Positions 1 to 7,340 of a stretch of DNA of 11,676 nucleotides are shown here, in pieces. How positions within the stretch are numbered: the stretch's first letter is position 1; each line of letters starts with the position of its first letter. The position numbers and the translations under genes were made by a program. Source of the DNA: Streptosporangiaceae bacterium. GTDB taxonomy: Bacteria; Actinomycetota; Actinomycetes; Streptosporangiales; Streptosporangiaceae. Below the pieces are notes generated by a model that did not search any database, was not told the DNA's origin, and saw nothing but the letters and a program-made list of their open reading frames with translations. The stretch is from NCBI GenBank assembly GCA_030045175.1, contig JASIBM010000562.1, forward strand, positions 1-11,676, read 5' to 3'.

Positions 1-605
1 AGCACCCGCCCGTGCGCCCCGCCCTGCCAGCACCGGTCAAAGGCCAGGGCCGCGACATCATGGTGGGTGGCGTTCACGCCTTTGGCCAGCCCCGTGGACC
101 CGGAGGTGTATATCACATAGGCCGACTGGTCGGGATGACTCGTCACCCCGAGATCGGCGTCATCGTCCGCCAGATCATCGTCCGCCGCCACTAGCCGCAC
201 ACCCGCGCCAGCCTGATCCCCTGCCCGGTCGCTCACTAGCACCCTGGCCCCGGCATCAGCCAGCATCCACGCCGTCCGCTCCGGCGGCATATCCGAGTGC
301 AAGGGCAGGTACGCCGCACCGGACTTGAGCACCGCAAGCAGCGTCACGATCAGCTCGGCGGAGCGTTCCACCGCCACCGCCACCACCGACTCCGGCGCCG
401 CCCCCCGCCTTGCCAGCACCCGGGCCAGCCGGTTGGCCCGGCGGTTCAGCCCCGCGTACGACAGCCGGGCATCCCCGCACACCACCGCCACCGCATCCGG
501 CGTCCGGGCCGCCTGCGCCTCGAACAACTCCGGCACACTGGCCGCGGGCACCACCCGCGCGGTGTCATTCCACCCGGCCAGGATCTGCCGCCGCTCCGCC
601 TCGGC
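1..605 (-). other. NRPS adenylation domain 2, N-terminal part
   Basis: Present are an A1-A2-like region (YAGLNRRANRLARVL, KSGAAYLPLHSDMPPER) and A3 YTSGSTGLAKG starting at residue 1739. The window ends about 25 residues after A3, before A4, so no specificity code can be read. Its first part is closely similar to that of A1, from ERRQILA through ERSAELIV, as expected of paralogous modules. A2 has the normal SGSTG loop, unlike A1. Confidence 0.9.
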
Positions 606-3600
606 CAGCACCTCCACCTGGTGCACCCGGGCCTGCGGGTCGGCGGCCACCGCGGCCAGCACCCGCACCAGCCGCGTCGCGATCGCCTCCGCGCTGACCG
701 GGTCGAACAGGTCCGCGGCGGCGGTCACCGTCCCGGCCAGCCCGGCCGGCCGGCCCTGCTCATCGACGACCTCGGCCACGGTGATCTCGAGGTCGAACCG
801 CGCAGTCCCCGGCCCGGCCGGCACCGCCGCGGCCGCCACGCCGGGCAGCTCAAGCACCGCCGGGGCATTGTTCTGCACCCCCAGCATCACCTGGAAAAGC
901 GGGTGCCGGGCCAGCGACCGTTCCGGCGCAAGCACCTCCACCAGCCGCTCGAACGGCACGTCCTGGTGATCCAGCGCGGCCAGCCACGCCTCCCGCACCC
1001 GGGCCAGCAGCCAGGCAACCGACGGATCGCCGGACACGTCGGTGCGCAGCACCAGGGTGTTCACGAAGAACCCGACCAGCTCGTCAAGCGCCACATCGGT
1101 CCGGCCCGCCACCGCAACGCCGACCGGGATATCCTCGCCAGCGCCCAGCCGCGACAGCAGCACCGCCAGCGCGGTCTGCACGATCATGGACAACGTCACG
1201 CCTTGCGCCCGAGCCAGCGCGGCGAGCTGCTGATGCACCCCGGCCGGGACATCCACCAGCGCGGCATGCCCGCGGTGACTGGGCACCGGCGGGCGCGGCC
1301 GGTCCACCGGCAGCGCCAGCTCCTCGGGCGCCCCGGCCAGCGCCTCACGCCAGTACGTCACCTGCCCGGCAAGCACGCTGCCCGGATCGTCCTCCGCACC
1401 GAGCAGCTCGCGCTGCCACAACGCGTAGTCGGCGTACTGCACCGCCAGCGGCGCCCAGTCTGGCGCCCGCCCCTCGCGTCGCGCCGCGTACGCAGCCGAG
1501 ATGTCGCGTGCCAGCAGCCCCGCTGACCAGCCATCTGCGGCGATGGAATGGACCACCGCCACAAGCACATGCTCATCGGGGCCCACGGCGAACAGCCGCG
1601 CCCGCAGCGGGATCTGGGTCGATAGGTCAAACGGCCGCTCGGCCGCCTGGTCGATCACGCCGGCCAGGTCCGCCTGCTCGACCTCGGACGCCGGCAGCTC
1701 CCAGCGCAGCTCGGCTATGCCCAGGACCTGCTGATAGGGCTGGCCGCCGACCGCGGGGAACACCGTGCGCAGCACCTCATGCCGGGCGATCACATCAGCG
1801 AGCGCCGCGCCAAGCGCGGCGGCATCCAGGTCTCCGCCCAGCCGCAGCACCACCGGCATGTTGTAGGTCGCGCTCGGGCCCTCCAGCTGGGCCAGGAACC
1901 ACAGCCGCTGCTGTGCGAACGACAACGCCACCCGCCCTGGCCGCGGCCGCGGCGCCAGCGGTGCCCGGGCCGGCCCGGCACTGACCAGCCGGGCCGCCAG
2001 CGCTGCCGGGGTCGGCGCCTCGAACAGCACCCGCACCGCCATCTCCACGCCCAGTACCGCCCGGATCTGGCTGGCCAGCCGGACCGCCTGCAGCGAATGC
2101 CCGCCCAGGGCGAAGAAGTCATCCCCGGCCCCGACCCGGTCCAGCCCAAGCACCTGCGCGAACATCCCGCACAGGATCTCTTCCCTGACCGTGGCCGGGC
2201 CGCGGCCCGGCGCCGCAGCCGCATAGCCCAGGGCGCGCAACGCCTTGCGGTCCACCTCTCCGCCCGCGGTCAGCGGCAGCGCCTCCAGCACCACCACCGC
2301 CGACGGCACCATGTACTCCGGCAGCCGCGCCGCCGCGAACGCCCGCACGGCCGCGGGCAGGCCGCCGCCCTGCTCACCGCCGACCGCGCCAGCACGCGGG
2401 GGTTCCAGGCCATCGGGGGCTCGGGGGTGTCCCCCGGCTGGCAGAGTGCCCCCCTGGGCCAACACCGCGCCAGCACGCGGGGGTTCCAGGCCATCGGGTC
2501 CCCCGGCTGGCAGAGTGCCGCCCCTGGCCAGCACCGCGGCACCGGCGGCCGCAACCATGTAGGCGGCCAGCCGCTTGCCACCAGCCCGGTCCTCCCCGGC
2601 CACCACCGCCACCTGGCCCACGAGCGGATGCGCGGCCAGCACCGCCTCGACCTCGCCGGGCTCCACCAGGAGCCCGTGGATCTTCACCTGATCATCGGCC
2701 CGCCCGGCGAGCACAAGCACCCCGTCAGGGGTCCACTTCGCCAGGTCCCCGGTCCGGTACATCCGCTCCCCGGCAGGCCCGAACGGGCACGCCACGAACC
2801 GCTCGGCGGTCAGCCCAGCCCGCCCCGCATACCCCCGCGCCAGGCCAGCCCCGGCCACATAGAGCTCCCCCGCCACCCCGGCCGGCACCGGGTCCAGCCA
2901 CCCGTCCAGCACGAACACCCGCAGGCCCGGTACCGCCCGGCCGATCGGGCTGCCGCCCGATGCCGCCATATCCGCGCCAGGATCCAGCGCGAGACAGGTG
3001 ACATGCACCGTGGTCTCTGTGATGCCATACATGTTCACGAGCACCGGCCCGCCCTGATGCCGCGCCCGCCACGCCCCCAGGCGCCCCGGGTCCGGGGCCT
3101 CGCCGCCGAGCACCACCCACCGGACAGCCAGCCCCCGGCCAGCCCCCTGATCCTGCCCGTCGGCCTGCATCAGCTGATAAAACGCCGACGGCACCTGGCT
3201 CAGCACCGTCACCCGCTCCCTGGCCAGCAGGCCCAGGAACTCCCGCGGTGACCGGGACACCGCGGACGGCACCACCACCAGCCGCCCGCCGTGCAGCAGC
3301 GCCCCCCACAGCTCCCACACCGAGAAGTCAAACGCCACCGAATGGAACCAGCTCCACACATCACCAGCGCCGAACCCGAGCCACTGCCGCGTCCCTGCGA
3401 ACAGCGCCACCACGCCGCGGTGGGTGACAGTGACGCCCTTGGCCTGGCCGGCGGATCCCGACGTGTAGATCACGTAGGCGGGGTGGGCGGGCAGCAGCGC
3501 AGTGGTCCGGCCCGCGTCCCCCAGGTCAGCCCCAGCAACCCCGGCCAGCTCGGCGGCCAGCCCCGCCTGGCCGGCCACAAGCACCGCCGCCGCGCCCATC

Positions 3601-5324
3601 CCAGGCAGCTGCGCGGCACCCGCCGCCGACGCCACCACCACCGCCGGGCGCGCGTCGGCCAGCATGAACGCGATCCGCTCCGCCGGATACCCCGCGTCCA
3701 CCGGCAGATAGGCTGCCCCGGCCTTGAGCACCCCCAGCAGCGCCACGATCAGCTCCGCGGAGCGCTCCATCACCACCGCGACCACCGACTCGTGCCCCGC
3801 CCCCCGCGCCACCAGCACCCGCGCCAGCCGGCTCGCCCGCCCGTTCAGCTCCCCGTAGGTCACGCTGGTGCCCCCGCAGGCCACCGCCACCGCATCCGGG
3901 CACCGGGCCACCTGCGCCTCGAACAACCCCGCCAGCGTCACCGCAGGCACCGCCATCGGCACCGCGCCGTCGCTCCACTCGGCCAGGATTTGCCGCCGCT
4001 CTTCCCCGCCGAGGATCTCCGCCCGGCCCGCATAGCTGGCGGGAGAAACCGCCATCATCCAATTCACGACATTCTGGAAACGACGCGCGATGTCCTGCGC
4101 ATCTGCCGCGCCATAAAGATCCGGATTCAAATCGAAAGCGATTTGCATGCTGCCATCGGGAGATCGGTCGTAAACAGAGATCTCTATGTCCTCGACCGGG
4201 CCGTTGGAAAGGTTATTAGCGGCAACGACGGAGCACTCACCGAACTGTATCGAGTAATCAAATGACATGACGTTGACGACCAGGCCGAACAGCGAACCGC
4301 GGTCAACCAGCTTCAGGTCCCTGAGAATGTCTACATGCTGATATCGCTGGTGGCGCAGTGCAGCGCGAACCGTCTTGGACACCTGCCGCGCGAGGCTCTC
4401 GATAGACGTCTTCCTGCCTATCGTCAGGCGGATGGGCAGGATATTAGCCGTCATGCCGGGGATACCACGTTCCCGTCGGCCTTTCCGGCCAAGGACCGGG
4501 AGGCCAAGGACAATGTCCTCCGCCCCGGTGCTGCGATGAAGGTAGACGGCCGCAGCGGTGAGCATCAGCCCCGTGATGCTTGTCCGCAGCCGCCAGGCGG
4601 CCATTCTGAGGTTCGCGGAGTCAGCCGGATCAATATTTTCCATCTGTCGAATCGGCATATGCGGCGCTCTCGGTGCACGCCGCCCGCTGATGCTAGCCAC
4701 GTCCGGAAGATCGGATAGAATATTAAGCCAGAATTCCTTATCTGTCCTGAAGTCAATAGACCTCCGGTAGGCAGCCTCGGCTTCCATTAGCACGGAAACC
4801 GGCTCTAGTGCCCCGTCGGCGGGCAGGGAGCCTGCAAGCAAGCATGAGTAAACCTGGACCAGGCGTGCCGCAATGATCGGGGCGCTGAATCCGTCTGCCG
4901 CGATATGGTGAACACGCTGATGCCAGCAGAACCGGCCCGGTCCGACCTTGAGCAGAGCCTGCGTGAACAGCGGGCCCCCTCGCAGATCCACCGGACGGCG
5001 CATATCCGCCCACATCCAGTCCTTCGCGGCGGCGCGCGGGTCCGCCGCCGAGCTGACGTCAATGACATGCAGCGGCCAGTCGTCAGACTTAGCGACGTAC
5101 TGGCGCAGCGCCTCCCCGTCGCCGGCAAAGCGAAGGTGATAAGCCTCGACCTCGCTCATCGTGTGCCGCAGGGCTGCGCCGAAGAGGCCGACGTCCAGAT
5201 CGCCGTGGATCTCCAGGTACTCACCTATGTTGTGGACCGGCTCATCGGGATTGAGCTGCTGGGCAAACCAGATACCAAGCTGGCCAGCCATCAGCTTCCA
5301 GCGTTCACCTTCAGATCCAGACAT
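1..5324 (-). CDS. Nonribosomal peptide synthetase, C-A-PCP-C-A(partial), 3' end outside window
   Basis: A single open frame of about 1774 codons runs from ATG 5324 leftward off the window with no stop. Visible domains are C1 (residues about 8-430), A1 (about 438-1030), PCP1 (about 1045-1113, FFALGGHSL with Ser1077), C2 (about 1131-1560) and the start of A2 (from about 1574). The product would activate amino acids as adenylates, load them on carrier phosphopantetheine and condense them in the cytoplasm. ATG 5324 is chosen because C1 homology begins within about 12 residues, as in EntF; the ribosome binding site is weak, and the gene starts 38 nt after the mbtH-like stop, so translation may be coupled. 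No N-terminal docking helix is seen. Oddities: an in-frame tandem repeat in A1, altered catalytic motifs in A1 and C2, and lower GC in C1. The NRPS identity is certain; whether every domain is active is not. Confidence 0.96.
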   Translation of the reverse strand, partial: MSGSEGERWKLMAGQLGIWFAQQLNPDEPVHNIGEYLEIHGDLDVGLFGAALRHTMSEVEAYHLRFAGDGEALRQYVAKSDDWPLHVIDVSSAADPRAAAKDWMWADMRRPVDLRGGPLFTQALLKVGPGRFCWHQRVHHIAADGFSAPIIAARLVQVYSCLLAGSLPADGALEPVSVLMEAEAAYRRSIDFRTDKEFWLNILSDLPDVASISGRRAPRAPHMPIRQMENIDPADSANLRMAAWRLRTSITGLMLTAAAVYLHRSTGAEDIVLGLPVLGRKGRRERGIPGMTANILPIRLTIGRKTSIESLARQVSKTVRAALRHQRYQHVDILRDLKLVDRGSLFGLVVNVMSFDYSIQFGECSVVAANNLSNGPVEDIEISVYDRSPDGSMQIAFDLNPDLYGAADAQDIARRFQNVVNWMMAVSPASYAGRAEILGGEERRQILAEWSDGAVPMAVPAVTLAGLFEAQVARCPDAVAVACGGTSVTYGELNGRASRLARVLVARGAGHESVVAVVMERSAELIVALLGVLKAGAAYLPVDAGYPAERIAFMLADARPAVVVASAAGAAQLPGMGAAAVLVAGQAGLAAELAGVAGADLGDAGRTTALLPAHPAYVIYTSGSAGQAKGVTVTHRGVVALFAGTRQWLGFGAGDVWSWFHSVAFDFSVWELWGALLHGGRLVVVPSAVSRSPREFLGLLARERVTVLSQVPSAFYQLMQADGQDQGAGRGLAVRWVVLGGEAPDPGRLGAWRARHQGGPVLVNMYGITETTVHVTCLALDPGADMAASGGSPIGRAVPGLRVFVLDGWLDPVPAGVAGELYVAGAGLARGYAGRAGLTAERFVACPFGPAGERMYRTGDLAKWTPDGVLVLAGRADDQVKIHGLLVEPGEVEAVLAAHPLVGQVAVVAGEDRAGGKRLAAYMVAAAGAAVLARGGTLPAGGPDGLEPPRAGAVLAQGGTLPAGGHPRAPDGLEPPRAGAVGGEQGGGLPAAVRAFAAARLPEYMVPSAVVVLEALPLTAGGEVDRKALRALGYAAAAPGRGPATVREEILCGMFAQVLGLDRVGAGDDFFALGGHSLQAVRLASQIRAVLGVEMAVRVLFEAPTPAALAARLVSAGPARAPLAPRPRPGRVALSFAQQRLWFLAQLEGPSATYNMPVVLRLGGDLDAAALGAALADVIARHEVLRTVFPAVGGQPYQQVLGIAELRWELPASEVEQADLAGVIDQAAERPFDLSTQIPLRARLFAVGPDEHVLVAVVHSIAADGWSAGLLARDISAAYAARREGRAPDWAPLAVQYADYALWQRELLGAEDDPGSVLAGQVTYWREALAGAPEELALPVDRPRPPVPSHRGHAALVDVPAGVHQQLAALARAQGVTLSMIVQTALAVLLSRLGAGEDIPVGVAVAGRTDVALDELVGFFVNTLVLRTDVSGDPSVAWLLARVREAWLAALDHQDVPFERLVEVLAPERSLARHPLFQVMLGVQNNAPAVLELPGVAAAAVPAGPGTARFDLEITVAEVVDEQGRPAGLAGTVTAAADLFDPVSAEAIATRLVRVLAAVAADPQARVHQVEVLAEAERRQILAGWNDTARVVPAASVPELFEAQAARTPDAVAVVCGDARLSYAGLNRRANRLARVLARRGAAPESVVAVAVERSAELIVTLLAVLKSGAAYLPLHSDMPPERTAWMLADAGARVLVSDRAGDQAGAGVRLVAADDDLADDDADLGVTSHPDQSAYVIYTSGSTGLAKGVNATHHDVAALAFDRCWQGGAHGRV
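647..1934 (-). other. NRPS condensation domain 2, LCL-like with altered HHxxxDG motif
   Basis: The N-terminus (LSFAQQRLWFLAQLEGPSAT), RHEVLRTVF, VGFFVNTLVLR and RHPLFQVML are typical of actinobacterial LCL condensation domains. The active-site motif reads VVHSIAADGWS: His1259 is kept, but the second, catalytic His is Ser1260 (codon TCC at 1547-1545). The Asp-Gly pair and the flanking sequence are intact, so this is not a frame error. It may be catalytically impaired or use another mechanism. Confidence 0.88.
1990..2192 (-). other. NRPS peptidyl carrier domain 1
   Basis: The sequence DDFFALGGHSLQAVRLASQI is a canonical carrier core, with Ser1077 as the phosphopantetheine attachment site. Spacing from A1 is normal, and no epimerization domain lies between this carrier and the next C domain. 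That fits an L-configured residue passed to an LCL-type condensation domain. Confidence 0.93.
2235..4013 (-). other. NRPS adenylation domain 1, threonine-like code
   Basis: Core motifs are readable: A2 AGAAYLPVD, A3 YTSGSAGQAKG (from residue 620), A4 FDFSVWELW (Asp666), A5 NMYGITETTVH, A7 YRTGDL, A8 GRADDQVKIHG and A10 LTAGGEVDRKAL. Aligning to PheA by hand gives specificity positions D-F-W-S-V-G-M-V-H, very close to the known threonine code DFWNIGMVH. Position 517, normally an invariant Lys in NGKxDR, is Glu (residue 1023). The A3 loop reads SGSAG rather than SGSTG. About 50 extra residues (931-981), encoded by a tandem repeat, sit between A8 and A9. Activity is therefore uncertain although the substrate pocket looks intact. 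Confidence 0.88.
2383..2532. repeat. In-frame tandem repeat (81 + 69 bp) with G/C hairpin inside the NRPS A1 domain
   Basis: Two adjacent copies, 2383-2463 and 2464-2532, share a core running from ACCGCGCCAGCACGCGGG to CCCCCGGCTGGCAGAGTGCC. The second copy lacks 12 bp (2418-2429 of the first). A third copy may begin at ACCGCG 2533. The first copy contains CGGGGG-TGT-CCCCCG (2422-2436), a 6-bp stem with a 3-nt loop. Copy lengths are 27 and 23 codons, so the NRPS frame is kept. The encoded peptide repeats GGTLPAGG and PDGLEPPRAGAV (residues about 931-981). These residues have no counterpart in normal A domains at this site, the loop between A8 and A9. Confidence 0.9.
4037..5303 (-). other. NRPS condensation domain 1, EntF-like starter type
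   Basis: This domain carries an intact HHxxxDG motif, HHIAADGFS at residues 139-147, preceded by WHQRV. That resembles the WYQRYHHLLVDGFS region of EntF. The LRHQRYQ and LFGLVVNVMSFDY stretches also align by eye with EntF (MRRHQRYD, LFGPVLNIKVFDY). EntF-like C domains accept an acyl group, often aryl, from a separate carrier protein. The upstream donor is therefore probably loaded in trans, but the sequence does not say what it is. GC is about 50-53% on two lines counted by hand, against 75% on a line in the following A domain. Confidence 0.85.
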
Positions 5325-5362
5325 GCCCGTGAACCCCGATCGTTCGGCCTATACAACGTGGA

Positions 5363-5584
5363 TCATTCGCCGTCGAGTGCGATGCGCAGGCTCTTGGGTC
5401 GCATGTCGGTCCAGGTTTCCTCGAGGTAGGCGTCGCAGTCTGCCTTGCTGGCGCACACGCCGGTCTCGGCCCAGCCGCCAGGCACCGGCAGGTCGGCCGG
5501 CCACAGCGAGTACTGCTCTTCCTCGTTGATGAGCACCTTGAACCGCGCATCGGGGGAGTCGAAGTCGAAGGTGGTGGTGCGCAT
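5363..5584 (-). CDS. mbtH: MbtH-like protein (NRPS adenylation-domain partner)
   Basis: This 73-residue protein has the family signature: NEEEQYSLWP, PGGW, and DMRPKSLR near the C-terminus. These contain the Ser-Leu-Trp-Pro and Arg-Pro-x-Ser-Leu-Arg residues conserved in MbtH proteins. Members bind the A domain of NRPSs and are often needed for its folding or adenylation activity. The length is normal for the family. ATG 5584 is preferred over an upstream in-frame TTG at 5602, because GGGAGA (5594-5589) lies 4 nt before the ATG. The gene sits 66 nt after the beta-hydroxylase stop and 38 nt before the NRPS start, all on one strand, which is a standard NRPS operon arrangement. Its likely partner is A1 and/or A2 of the adjacent NRPS. 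Confidence 0.96.
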   Translation of the reverse strand: MRTTTFDFDSPDARFKVLINEEEQYSLWPADLPVPGGWAETGVCASKADCDAYLEETWTDMRPKSLRIALDGE

Positions 5585-5588
5585 GGCG

Positions 5589-5594
5589 TCTCCC
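5589..5594 (-). promoter_or_regulatory. Ribosome binding site of the mbtH-like gene
   Basis: GGGAGA on the minus strand lies 4 nt before ATG 5584. It decides this start over the TTG six codons upstream. Confidence 0.65.
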
Positions 5595-5612
5595 GCTGGC
5601 AAGGGAACCGGT

Positions 5613-5658
5613 GCCGGTGGCGGACTCTTACCAGCGCCGGTGGCGGAGTCTTACCAGC
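5613..5658. repeat. 23-bp tandem duplication across the beta-hydroxylase stop codon
   Basis: Two adjacent 23-bp copies, 5613-5635 and 5636-5658, differ at one base (ACTC versus AGTC). On the minus strand each contains GCTGGTAA, so the end of the hydroxylase gene with its TAA stop is duplicated into the gap before the mbtH-like gene. No function is evident; it looks like a replication-slippage duplication. Confidence 0.85.
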
Positions 5659-7237
5659 GCCATTCGCGCTGGCCGTATAGGTGCTCGGATTTGATGCCAT
5701 GGCTGGCGCACCAGGTCATGAACTCATCGACCTGCTTGAGCTGGTAGGAGTCCTCGTTGTAGGTCGTCGCCATGACATGGCCGACCAGCCAGGTCTCCTC
5801 GCCCATCGCGTAGACGTAGGCCTCGCCCGCGCCGAGCTCGGTCATGATCGCCGCGGCCTGCGCCGCGTTCGACCCCGATAGCGTCCGCGAGTCGCTCATC
5901 TTCTTGGTCACCGGCCGGGTGAACAGCGCCTGATACAGCCACGTCAGCGGCGCCCCGGCGCACTCCATGCCCAGGAACGCCATATCCACGGCCCCGGCAT
6001 GGCCGCGCATGTACCGGTAAAGCCCAGGGTCGATGCCCGAGGAGTCCGCCCCCACGAACACCGTCCGCCCGGCCAGCCGCACGCAATACGTCGACTTGGC
6101 CCGGATATCCAGGTCGGCGTGCTCGCCCAGGAACGGCGTCGCGATCACCTTCCCGCCGGGGAACTCCACCTCCGAGAAATCATCCACCTCAAGCACCGGC
6201 AGCCCCAGGTGCGACAGGTACAGCGCTGGCGACGGATCGGCCAGGTTGCCCCGCGACGACCGCGGTACCACCACCGCGCCCACTCGCCCGCGCAGCGCCA
6301 GCAGCGTCTCAAGCACGATATGGTCCTGATGCCCGTGCGTGATCAGCACCAGGTCGATGTGATCGGGCAGGTCCCGGTAGGTATACCGGTCCGTCGCCGC
6401 CGCGTCCGAGCTCACCCACGGATCGGTGATGATCGCCGCCTGTTCGGTCTGCAGCACCAGGCAGGCATGCCCGAAATAACGGATCCGGCCGCCGCCGTCG
6501 ACGTGCCTGTCCTCGGCCAGGTCCGGGTGCGGGGCCAGCATCGCGGCCAGCTGGCCCGCCTGCTCATCGCTGAGCGGCAGCAGCTCCCGCAGCCGGCCCA
6601 TCGTAGTGGGCGTCACCCGGGACCTGACCAGTTCCTCCAGCCCAGGATGCCGGAACGGAATCGCCAGCTCCAGCACGTCGGGCGAGGCTAGCCGCGGGGT
6701 GCTCAAGATGAACGGCCGCTCGGTCCCGGTCTCAAGCGACAGCTGCACCGACTGGCGGTCCTCGGTATAGGCGCTGCTTTCATACGCCAGCGGCTCCATA
6801 TACCGCACCGACGGCTGGTTATTGGTGTCGTAGGCAATCTCCACCAGCCCCGACAGCACCGGCGGCAGCTTGGGGTACAGCGGGGTAAGGTCAAAGCCGG
6901 TCGCGCCCTGGCGCACGGTCTCCTCGGCCGCGGCGATCGCCGCGGCGAACTCCAGCATGGCTGCCCGGTCCCGCTTGGTCGCGGCTAGCAGGTCGCGGAT
7001 GTCCCCGCCGCGGTCGGCTCCGACGTTAACGAAAAGCCCGCCACGCAATTCCGGGTTGCGGCTGGCGTTGATATGCACCTGCGGGGACTGCAGGTACGAT
7101 TCGAGGAGTGGCACCTGGACAAACGCCAGGTTCATCGCTGCCTGCACCGGCGCGACCGTGTGCAGCCACGCGTAAAATCGGTCGACCAGCGGCTCTATAA
7201 TCACATCCGGCCGCAGAAACCGCGGTTCGTCGGTCAT
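5651..7237 (-). CDS. CmlA-like diiron beta-hydroxylase (metallo-beta-lactamase fold) acting on carrier-bound amino acids
   Basis: This 528-residue protein has an N-terminal domain (FLRPDVIIEPLVDRFYAWLH, then AMNLAF and ESYL) and a C-terminal metallo-beta-lactamase domain. Metal motifs are THGHQDH (His301, His303, Asp305, His306), FLGEHADLDI (Glu372) and VGADSSG (Asp398). From memory, the CmlA ligands are H305, H307, D309, H310, E377 and D403; the spacing agrees within one residue, and the Glu where hydrolases carry His is a CmlA hallmark. CmlA from the chloramphenicol pathway is a dinuclear iron monooxygenase that beta-hydroxylates an aminoacyl group on an NRPS carrier. Length also matches CmlA. 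ATG 7237 follows AGGAG by 5 nt; an in-frame ATG at 7300 lacks support. The likely substrate is a residue held by the adjacent NRPS or a later module, not the predicted Thr, which already has a beta-hydroxyl. A plain UlaG-like hydrolase is less likely. Confidence 0.85.
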   Translation of the reverse strand: MTDEPRFLRPDVIIEPLVDRFYAWLHTVAPVQAAMNLAFVQVPLLESYLQSPQVHINASRNPELRGGLFVNVGADRGGDIRDLLAATKRDRAAMLEFAAAIAAAEETVRQGATGFDLTPLYPKLPPVLSGLVEIAYDTNNQPSVRYMEPLAYESSAYTEDRQSVQLSLETGTERPFILSTPRLASPDVLELAIPFRHPGLEELVRSRVTPTTMGRLRELLPLSDEQAGQLAAMLAPHPDLAEDRHVDGGGRIRYFGHACLVLQTEQAAIITDPWVSSDAAATDRYTYRDLPDHIDLVLITHGHQDHIVLETLLALRGRVGAVVVPRSSRGNLADPSPALYLSHLGLPVLEVDDFSEVEFPGGKVIATPFLGEHADLDIRAKSTYCVRLAGRTVFVGADSSGIDPGLYRYMRGHAGAVDMAFLGMECAGAPLTWLYQALFTRPVTKKMSDSRTLSGSNAAQAAAIMTELGAGEAYVYAMGEETWLVGHVMATTYNEDSYQLKQVDEFMTWCASHGIKSEHLYGQREWRW

Positions 7238-7242
7238 CTCTG

Positions 7243-7247
7243 CTCCT
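7243..7247 (-). promoter_or_regulatory. Ribosome binding site of the CmlA-like gene
   Basis: AGGAG on the minus strand lies 5 nt before ATG 7237 and favours this start over ATG 7300. Confidence 0.75.
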
Positions 7248-7340
7248 AAACACCTGCAAAACCCCGCTGCCGTGAACCAGATTACTGTGCCAGTCAGCAT
7301 CGGCGGCCGACAAACCGGTCGACATACCCCGATCGCCCAC

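Noticed and set aside
2422..2436. CGGGGG-TGT-CCCCCG hairpin as a transcription terminator
   Set aside because: It lies inside an uninterrupted NRPS frame and has no T-tract; it is better seen as part of the inserted repeat unit.
297..3251. Long plus-strand open frames (297-1526 and 1779-3251)
   Set aside because: They lie antisense to the NRPS frame, which carries canonical C, A and PCP motifs; their Arg/His/Pro-rich translations are shadow frames.
1..5324. Assignment of the cluster to a catecholate siderophore
   Set aside because: EntF-like C1 and a Thr-like A domain allow it, but no DHB genes are visible, and StrR-type operators, the sulfotransferase, the CmlA-like enzyme and the secreted acylase point more to an antibiotic-like peptide. 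It is left open.
7238..7300. Upstream ATG 7300 as the beta-hydroxylase start
   Set aside because: ATG 7237 has AGGAG at good spacing, and CmlA-like homology begins directly after it; the extra 21 residues look like translated leader.
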